A DNA stretch of 52,670 nucleotides from an uncultured Bacteroidia bacterium. Its GTDB lineage: Bacteria; Bacteroidota; Bacteroidia; Bacteroidales; F082. Shown here piece by piece: positions 47,237-52,670 of the stretch; position 1 is the stretch's first letter, and each line of letters opens with the position of its first letter. The notes beneath the pieces are model-generated. The model ran no database searches. It was not told where the DNA came from and was given only the letters and a program-made list of their open reading frames with translations. Position numbers and translations under genes: made by a program. The stretch is taken from the NCBI GenBank assembly GCA_902767725.1, contig CACXIM010000036.1:1-52670 (forward strand). The letters are read 5' to 3'.

Positions 47237-48139
47237 ATGAGAATCTGTGTGATCGGCGGAGCGAATGCCGACATCATCGCCACGAGCTTCAGTGCCTTTG
47301 TGCCTTGCGACTCCAACCCTGGCACGGTGCGCCTGATGGCGGGTGGGGTAGGGCGCAACATCGCCCATAACCTTGCGCTGCTGGGCGACGAGGTCGTTTT
47401 CTTGACCTTGTTCGGAGGCGATGACTTCGGTCGTTTCACTGCCGAGAGTTGCAGTAAAGCCCATATCGACATCAGCCTCTGCGATTATGCCGCCCCGGGT
47501 GCATGCTCTTGTTTCTTGAGCATCAACGACTGCGATGGCGAGATGGTCGGTGGCGTGGCGGATATGGCTGCTGCCGATGGCATCACTCCCGAATGGCTGG
47601 CCCCAAAAATGGAACAGTTGGGCGATGTCGATGCCTTCGTGGCCGATGCCAATATCCCCGTGGAAACTTTGGCCTATCTCGTTGATCATACCGACAAGCC
47701 GCTATATGTGGATGCCGTTTCGGGGGCCAAGGCCATCAAAATCAAAGAGGCCATGGCGATGTCTGTCAAAAAACATTTCTTCACGTTGAAATGCAATCAG
47801 ATCGAAAATACCATCCTTGCCGACTTGCAAGGCATCGATAGAAGATTTGTCAGCCTCGGAGCAGATGGGTTGGATGTCGTTGAAGACGACACCAAACACC
47901 ATTTTCCTGCTCTGTCTTGCCATGTGGTGAATGCTACAGGAGCTGGCGACGCACTTATGGCCGGCATCATCCACGCTGCTCCCGAAGCCACTATCGTAGA
48001 AGCCGCGCACATCGGCCTGCTCTGCGCAAAGCATAACATTGAAAGTCCTGATACCGTAAATCCACATTGGACGCGAGACTGCGGGACTATGACTTGTGAC
48101 TATGACAATGACCACGTCAACCAAAAGCTGAGATTTTAG
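47237..48139 (+). CDS. psuK: Pseudouridine kinase (PfkB family)
   Basis: 300 residues. PfkB motif 1 is GGVGRNIAHNLALLG (about 36-50); motif 2 is NATGAGDALMAGII (Asp is the base). Pseudouridine kinase makes pseudouridine 5'-phosphate, the substrate of psuG next door; the adjacency supports the choice over other sugar kinases. The normal protein ends near VNPHW; the last about 20 residues (TRDCGTMTCDYDNDHVNQKL) come from the left arm of a palindromic repeat. Confidence 0.85.
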   Translation: MRICVIGGANADIIATSFSAFVPCDSNPGTVRLMAGGVGRNIAHNLALLGDEVVFLTLFGGDDFGRFTAESCSKAHIDISLCDYAAPGACSCFLSINDCDGEMVGGVADMAAADGITPEWLAPKMEQLGDVDAFVADANIPVETLAYLVDHTDKPLYVDAVSGAKAIKIKEAMAMSVKKHFFTLKCNQIENTILADLQGIDRRFVSLGADGLDVVEDDTKHHFPALSCHVVNATGAGDALMAGIIHAAPEATIVEAAHIGLLCAKHNIESPDTVNPHWTRDCGTMTCDYDNDHVNQKLRF

Positions 48140-48206
48140 CATTTTCGTGAAAGCGGTCATGGTCATGGTCAATGGTCATGGTCAAAAAGTCCCGAAGTCC
48201 CGCGTC
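48070..48206. repeat. Palindromic GGTCATGGTCA repeat overlapping the psuK end
   Basis: Left arm GACGCGAGACTGCGGGACT and following TGACTATGACAATGACC inside psuK; right arm with four GGTCATGGTCA-type units and ending AGTCCCGCGTC (48196-48206). A second copy with similar units is at 49458-49586. The two enclose psuG and the 85-aa gene. Confidence 0.6.
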
Positions 48207-48237
48207 AAACAATTGAAGTTTAATATAACCAAATAAT

Positions 48238-49146
48238 ATGAACAAATACCTTGATCTCTCGCCCGAAGTGGCTGAAGCATTGCAAAACGGGAAGCCTGTC
48301 GTGGCTCTCGAATCGACCATCATATCTCACGGAATGCCATACCCACAGAATGTGGAGACGGCGTTGCGGGTGGAGCAGACCATCCGTGATGAAGGGGCAG
48401 TGCCTGCCACCATCGCCGTCATTGGAGGCCGCCTGAAGGCAGGCTTGACCCCATCGGAGATTGAATATCTGGGCAAAAAAGGCACCGCTGTCACCAAGGC
48501 CTCGCGTCGTGACCTGCCTGTGCTCGTGGCCCGCGGACAAGATGGCGCCACAACGGTGGCCACGACGATGATCATTGCTGCATTGGCTGGCATCCGCGTG
48601 TTTGCCACAGGTGGCGTGGGGGGTGTGCACCGTGGTGCAGAGACCACCATGGACATCTCCGCTGACCTAGAGGAGCTGGCTCGCACTCCCGTCATGGTCA
48701 TCTGTGCCGGAGCCAAGTCGATTCTCGACCTAGGGCTCACCCTTGAGTATCTCGAGACCAAGGGCGTGCCAGTGATCGGCTATGGCACGGAGGAGTTGCC
48801 CGCTTTCTACACCCGAAAGAGTGGCTTCAAGGTGGATTACCGCCTCGACACACCCGAGGAGGTGGCCAAGGCCTTCATCGCCAAACAGGAGATGGGACTC
48901 GGTGGTGGCATGTTGGTCACCAACCCCATCCCAGAAGAGTATTCCATGGATGCCGACTGCATCAATGCCGCTATCGACGAAGCCGTGGCCGATGCCAAGA
49001 GGTTAGGCATCCACGGCAAAGAGACGACTCCTTATCTGTTGGCGCGCATCAAAGACCTCACGGGCGGCGACAGCCTCGCATCGAATATCCAGCTGGTGCT
49101 GAACAATGCCCGCTTGGCGGCGCGTGTGGCGAAGGAAATGAGATGA
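48238..49146 (+). CDS. psuG: Pseudouridine-5'-phosphate glycosidase
   Basis: 302 residues. Signature stretches: VVALESTIISHGMPYP, GLTPSEIEYL, KASRRDLP (catalytic Lys), GGVGGVHRGAE, YGTEELPAFYTR and GGGMLVTNPIPEE. It splits the C-C bond of pseudouridine 5'-phosphate to uracil and ribose 5-phosphate in the cytosol. Together with psuK it forms the full pseudouridine breakdown route, probably for RNA salvage. 98 nt of repeat DNA separates it from psuK. Confidence 0.95.
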   Translation: MNKYLDLSPEVAEALQNGKPVVALESTIISHGMPYPQNVETALRVEQTIRDEGAVPATIAVIGGRLKAGLTPSEIEYLGKKGTAVTKASRRDLPVLVARGQDGATTVATTMIIAALAGIRVFATGGVGGVHRGAETTMDISADLEELARTPVMVICAGAKSILDLGLTLEYLETKGVPVIGYGTEELPAFYTRKSGFKVDYRLDTPEEVAKAFIAKQEMGLGGGMLVTNPIPEEYSMDADCINAAIDEAVADAKRLGIHGKETTPYLLARIKDLTGGDSLASNIQLVLNNARLAARVAKEMR

Positions 49147-49150
49147 TTGT

Positions 49151-49408
49151 TTATTTCCATTCAGCAATCCATCTCTCGATTTCCTTCACCCGCTGTGCAT
49201 ATTTTTCCAGCTGTCCTTCTATGAAATCGTCGCTGTATTTGCGGTTGCAGAAGCCGTTGCCACGTGCCACGTAGTCGTCGTCTTCAAGCGAGCTGAGGAC
49301 TTCCTCGTAGTTGTCGTAATACTGTTGGTTCTCCTGCAAAAGCCTTTGCAAATCCTCAAGATCGGCCTCGATGTGCTCGCCGGTTGAAAAGGTAAAACGC
49401 TTTTTCAT
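49151..49408 (-). CDS. Small helical protein of unknown function (85 aa)
   Basis: 85 residues, MKKRFTFSTGEHIEADLEDL then coiled-coil-like helices (LLQENQQYYDNYEEVLSSLE, LEKYAQRVKEIERWIAEWK). No signal peptide. Convergent with psuG with a 4-nt gap. Family not recognised. Confidence 0.5.
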   Translation of the reverse strand: MKKRFTFSTGEHIEADLEDLQRLLQENQQYYDNYEEVLSSLEDDDYVARGNGFCNRKYSDDFIEGQLEKYAQRVKEIERWIAEWK

Positions 49409-49457
49409 AATTAGATAAGCCTATTTGGTTGGCATGTTTGAAGCAAGTTTTTATTAC

Positions 49458-49586
49458 AATGGCTTCTGACTATGACCATGACTATTCCATCGAATGTTTG
49501 GTATCTTGTCTGTGAAGAAGTGAAGACTGTCCAAATCGTAATAAATGGTCATAGTCATGGTCAATGGTCATAGTTAAAAAGCCATT
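49458..49586. repeat. Second GGTCATGGTCA-type palindrome
   Basis: AATGGCTT (49458-49465) pairs with AAGCCATT (49579-49586). Inside, ACTATGACCATGACTATT pairs with AATGGTCATAGTCATGG. It fills the 200-bp gap between the 85-aa gene and the ABC exporter; nothing else is seen there. Confidence 0.6.
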
Positions 49587-49608
49587 AGTTTTTGAATAGA
49601 TATATAAC

Positions 49609-51444
49609 TTAACCAATCGACTGCAAGTCAGTGAGTTTCTTGTAAACGCCGCCAAGGGCAATCAAGTCGTCGTGTTTGCCGCGTTCGATGATCTGACCTT
49701 TTTGCAGCACCACGATTTCGTCGGCGTATTGTATCGTCGACAGGCGGTGGGCGATGACGATGGAGGTGCGCTGGCTCATCACTTTGGCCAAGGCGTCCTG
49801 CACCAGGCGCTCGCTCTCGGTGTCCAACGACGAAGTGGCCTCGTCGAGGATGAGAATAGGCGGGTTCTTCAGCACGGCGCGGGCAATGCTCAAGCGTTGG
49901 CGCTGGCCACCAGAAAGGTTCATGCCTCGGTCGCCAATGCGGGTGTCATAGCCGTGCTCCAGCTCCATGATGAAGTCATGCGCGTTGGCGATCTTGGCAG
50001 CTTCTATGACCTGTTCTTTCGAGACATCCTTCATGCCGAAAGCGATGTTGTTGAACACGGTGTCGTTGAAGAGGATGGTCTCTTGCGACACCACACCCAT
50101 CAGGTTGCGCAGGTCGCCAATTTTGTAATCGCGAATATCGTGGCCATCAATGCAGACTGCTCCTGCGTCCACTTCGTAGAAGCGCGGTAGGAGGTCGGCC
50201 ATGGTCGACTTGCCGCCACCGCTTTCACCCACGAGGGCGACGAACTTGCCTTTAGGAATCTTCAAGTCGATACCCTTCAAGACCTCGTCCTTGCCGTAGC
50301 TGAAATGCACATCCTTATATTCAATGCTGTCCTTGAAGTCTTTGATTTCAATGGCATTCTCTTTCTCGGTGATGACCTCTTCAGCATCCAGAATCTCAAA
50401 GATGCGTTCGGCCGAGGCGATGCCTTTCTGCACATTATAATAGCCTTGCGAGAATGACTTGGCTGGGGTGATGATTTGCGAAAATACCACGATGTAGCTG
50501 ATGAAACTGCCAGCGTCGATGTGGTTGCCGCCACCGAGAATCAGTTTTCCACCGAACCACAACACGAGGATGACCACGGCGGAGGAGAGGAATTCACTCA
50601 TCGGCGAACTCATGTCGCGCTTGCGATGGATGCCACGCAACACCTTGGTGTAGTTGCTGTTTTGTTCTTCAAACTTGTCGCTGGAATAGCGAATAGCGTT
50701 GAAAGCCTTGATGATTCGCAAACCGGAAATGGTTTCCTCCACAGTGGAGATGATGCCCGCCAGTTTGGCCTGTCCTTCCTTCGACTCTTTTTTCAGCATC
50801 TTGCCGACCTTGCCGATGAGTAGTCCGGCCAACGGCAAGACAATCAGCACGAAAAGGGTCAGTTTTGGGCTTAAAGTCACCATGAAGAAGAAGAAAAACA
50901 GGATGGTCAGCGGGTCTTTGATGAGCATCTCCAGATAGTTCAAGATCGAGACCTCGACTTCCTGCACATCGGTCGTGATGCGGGCGATGGTGTCGCCTTT
51001 CTGACGACTGTGGTAGAAGGAGAGGGGCAGGATGAGGATCTTGTTGTAGACATCGCGGCGCAGGTCGTGGACGGCTCCCACGCGCACATTGGCCATGAAA
51101 TAACAGGCGAAGAATCTACCGAGGTTGCGGAAGAAGAAGGCAGCAAGCAGCAACAGGCACATGAAGACCAACGCATGGTATTTGCCTCCACTGGCGATGA
51201 GGCTGCTCATAAACCAGTTGAGATAGCCCATTAGGTAGTCTGAGGTGAAAGAGAACTCGGGTTTGGCCACAACTTCCACCGCGCCTTCCTTGAATAATAA
51301 GGTGAGGAACGGTCCTACCAAGGCAAAGGAAAACAGCGAGAAGAAAATGGTTATCAGATTGAAGACCAGATTCAGTACGATGCTGCCCCAATAGGGTTTA
51401 ACGTAAGTGAGGACACGGGAGAAAGTTTTGGGCTGCTTTGGCAT
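49609..51444 (-). CDS. ABC exporter, MsbA-like (fused membrane and ATPase domains)
   Basis: 611 residues. Six membrane segments in the first about 320 residues, including the coupling-region NYLEMLIKDPLTILF. ATPase: Walker A LVGESGGGKSTMADL, Q-loop VSQETILFND, signature LSGGQRQRLSIARA, Walker B PILILDEATSSLD, H-loop IVIAHRLST. MsbA-type exporters flip lipid A core or lipids across the inner membrane, but drug exporters look the same. Follows the four-helix-bundle gene by 51 bp on the same strand. Confidence 0.85.
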   Translation of the reverse strand: MPKQPKTFSRVLTYVKPYWGSIVLNLVFNLITIFFSLFSFALVGPFLTLLFKEGAVEVVAKPEFSFTSDYLMGYLNWFMSSLIASGGKYHALVFMCLLLLAAFFFRNLGRFFACYFMANVRVGAVHDLRRDVYNKILILPLSFYHSRQKGDTIARITTDVQEVEVSILNYLEMLIKDPLTILFFFFFMVTLSPKLTLFVLIVLPLAGLLIGKVGKMLKKESKEGQAKLAGIISTVEETISGLRIIKAFNAIRYSSDKFEEQNSNYTKVLRGIHRKRDMSSPMSEFLSSAVVILVLWFGGKLILGGGNHIDAGSFISYIVVFSQIITPAKSFSQGYYNVQKGIASAERIFEILDAEEVITEKENAIEIKDFKDSIEYKDVHFSYGKDEVLKGIDLKIPKGKFVALVGESGGGKSTMADLLPRFYEVDAGAVCIDGHDIRDYKIGDLRNLMGVVSQETILFNDTVFNNIAFGMKDVSKEQVIEAAKIANAHDFIMELEHGYDTRIGDRGMNLSGGQRQRLSIARAVLKNPPILILDEATSSLDTESERLVQDALAKVMSQRTSIVIAHRLSTIQYADEIVVLQKGQIIERGKHDDLIALGGVYKKLTDLQSIG

Positions 51445-51462
51445 AGTTGATTTGTTGTTAGT

Positions 51463-51507
51463 TGGTCGATATAGGTCTTATAGGTCCTTTAGGACTTATT
51501 CCGACCT
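51463..51507. repeat. Palindromic repeat at the end of the four-helix-bundle gene
   Basis: GGTCGATATAGGTCTTATAG and the inverted TTATTCCGACC around AGGTCCTTTAGGACT. The stop of the four-helix-bundle gene (51496) lies within it, so the final residues (KKDRSE) are repeat-derived. Confidence 0.45.
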
Positions 51508-52143
51508 ATCCTTTTTCTCATTATTGTCGTCTTGTGGGGTGGACTTCTCGTTGTTTTCTTTGTTATGTGATGTTTCTTGTAATGGAAGAGGGTTGTCCCT
51601 GTAGTTTTTTCTTGCCTGATACATCCTTTCTCTTAAACCTCCGCTTTTGATAAAATCTTCTTCCAATCTCCTAATTTGTTGGTCAAGGAGATAGTTGCAT
51701 TGGTGGATTAGGCATAGGATGATGTTGGCACAAACTACTCCACTACGGGTTTCAATAAATTGCTCATAGGTGTTTTCATAAGACTCATCTTTTGTATAGG
51801 CGAGTTTTCTGACATACAAAGCTTCTTTACTATCTTTGTCCCAAATAATCTCTTTTCTGTTTTTAATATAATCTTTGTAATCCTCCAACAACTCTTCCAA
51901 ACTAGCCCTTGCTACATTTGTAAGTTTAATTTCGGTTTCTTTGGATGTCCCAGATGCTTTTGAGCCTTCAATGATGTTTTGTTTTCCCGAACGAGCGGCC
52001 TGTACCATTTGGTCATAAGTTCTGTCCTTGATGCTGATAAACCTCTCGCAAAACTTGACTGTTGCAGAATACACAATAGCCGATTTCTTATAAGAAAGCA
52101 GCTCTTGATAGTGCCCATGAGGTGGAATGAAACCGTTGTCCAT
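51496..52143 (-). CDS. Four-helix-bundle protein (23S rRNA intervening-sequence type) with suffix domain
   Basis: 215 residues. Core four-helix fold: YKKSAIVYSATVKFCERFI, DQMVQAARSGKQNIIEGSKA (the IVS family motif), LTNVARASLEELLEDYKDYI, and ANIILCLIHQCNYLLDQQI. The length and the two extra parts match four-helix-bundle proteins with a 'suffix' domain seen in Bacteroidota. Function unknown; relatives lie in rRNA intervening sequences or next to housekeeping genes. 10 nt after purB, so likely co-transcribed. Low-complexity tail of Asn, Glu, Lys. Confidence 0.75.
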   Translation of the reverse strand: MDNGFIPPHGHYQELLSYKKSAIVYSATVKFCERFISIKDRTYDQMVQAARSGKQNIIEGSKASGTSKETEIKLTNVARASLEELLEDYKDYIKNRKEIIWDKDSKEALYVRKLAYTKDESYENTYEQFIETRSGVVCANIILCLIHQCNYLLDQQIRRLEEDFIKSGGLRERMYQARKNYRDNPLPLQETSHNKENNEKSTPQDDNNEKKDRSE

Positions 52144-52153
52144 CTTTGCAGTT

Positions 52154-52670
52154 TTAGTAGTTGTAACCAGTATAGTTTTCTGGTGTAATAGCTAACAATT
52201 CTTCTTTTATTTTATTGTTCACAGGCAATGTTTCAATAAAAGCATCAATGGCAGCCTTGTCAATGTGCTTGTTCGTGCGGGTGAGCCCTTTCAGCAATTC
52301 GTAAGCACCGTCGATTTGCTCACGGCGGAGGATGGTCTGTATGGCTTCGGCCACCACGGCATAGTTCTGCTTTAGGTCTTGGCGGATCTTGTCCTCGTTG
52401 AGCAGGAGCTTGTCCAAGCCTTTCATCAGCGATTTGAGAGCAATCAGCGTATGGGCAATCGGCACGCCGATGTTGCGAGTGACGGTGGAGTCGGTGAGGT
52501 CGCGCTGCAGGCGGCTGATGGGCAGCTTAGTGCTCAAGAAAGTGAGGATGGCATTGGCCATGCCGAGGTTACCTTCGGCGTTCTCGAAGTCGATGGGGTT
52601 CACCTTGTGGGGCATCGCCGACGAGCCGACTTCGCCCGCCTTGATCTTCTGCTTGAAGTATTCCATCGAG
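52154..52670 (-). CDS. purB: Adenylosuccinate lyase, C-terminal fragment
   Basis: The last about 172 residues; the gene enters from the right edge. The fumarase-superfamily signature GSSAMPHKVNPIDFENAEGN is at the start of the fragment and carries the catalytic Ser in the mobile loop. The C-terminal helices (LSTKLPISRLQRDLTDSTVT) are typical of PurB. The enzyme acts twice in purine synthesis, releasing fumarate from SAICAR and adenylosuccinate. Confidence 0.9.
   Translation of the reverse strand, partial: SMEYFKQKIKAGEVGSSAMPHKVNPIDFENAEGNLGMANAILTFLSTKLPISRLQRDLTDSTVTRNIGVPIAHTLIALKSLMKGLDKLLLNEDKIRQDLKQNYAVVAEAIQTILRREQIDGAYELLKGLTRTNKHIDKAAIDAFIETLPVNNKIKEELLAITPENYTGYNY

Noticed and set aside
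47190-47689. A 200-codon minus-strand frame covering the start of psuK
   Set aside because: Its upstream part is antisense to psuK. Only its last about 30 codons, outside psuK, are considered as a remnant.

Overview
The window looks like a chromosomal segment of a bacterium of the order Bacteroidales (phylum Bacteroidota). Three things point there. The promoters match the Bacteroidota pattern (-33 TTTG, -7 TAnnTTTG). Type IX secretion parts are present: a PorV-like outer-membrane protein at 628-1845 and a cargo with a type A sorting tail at 21629-22123. SusC/D-free surface lipoproteins and secreted beta-propellers are common. No tRNA, rRNA, CRISPR array or transposase gene was recognised.

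Layout. 1-30.5 kb is mostly ordinary chromosome: hsp20 (partial), a candidate 6S-like RNA, porV, transporters, an rRNA methyltransferase, a rhomboid protease, an OmpA-family envelope operon, folD/ffh (ffh carries an apparent frameshift), a YggS-type PLP protein, a Na+/Ca2+ antiporter, gcvT, a type IX cargo/beta-helix operon, a short UvrA paralogue, an NlpC/P60 lipoprotein, an amidohydrolase, carbonic anhydrase, and an exonuclease with a WYL regulator. 47.2-52.7 kb is again ordinary: psuK-psuG (pseudouridine catabolism), an MsbA-like ABC exporter, a four-helix-bundle protein and purB (partial).

29.1-47.1 kb is a gene island read entirely on the minus strand, visibly AT-rich from about 31.8 to 44.6 kb. 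It holds many nuclease-like and ATPase-like genes: three DUF262 (GmrS-type) proteins, two with HNH/DUF1524-like ends, a PD-(D/E)XK protein, a PLD/HKD nuclease, an AAA+ ATPase, an FtsK-derived protein whose Walker motifs are destroyed, a WYL regulator and several unknown genes. The genes are cut into modules by eight copies (seven full, one half) of a short element. Read in the gene direction, each is a GCCTGTGC/GCACAGGC hairpin running into TTTTGTTTTCTTTGC. It lies 17-32 nt after the stop of one gene and shortly before the start of the next, so it looks like a fused terminator and promoter. Three modules begin with paralogues of one 73-residue protein that I do not recognise ('S protein'). S1 and S2 are nearly identical in DNA over their 5' half. 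S1 and S3 each precede a DUF262 nuclease operon, and S2 precedes the FtsK-like protein. I infer a modular defence island that evolves by recombination at the repeated hairpins and S genes. This arrangement is the most likely novelty in the window.

Outside the island, several unrelated palindromic repeat families sit at gene ends. Some are translated as part of genes: the tails of an EamA transporter, the rhomboid protease and PsuK, and an internal insertion in the UvrA paralogue.
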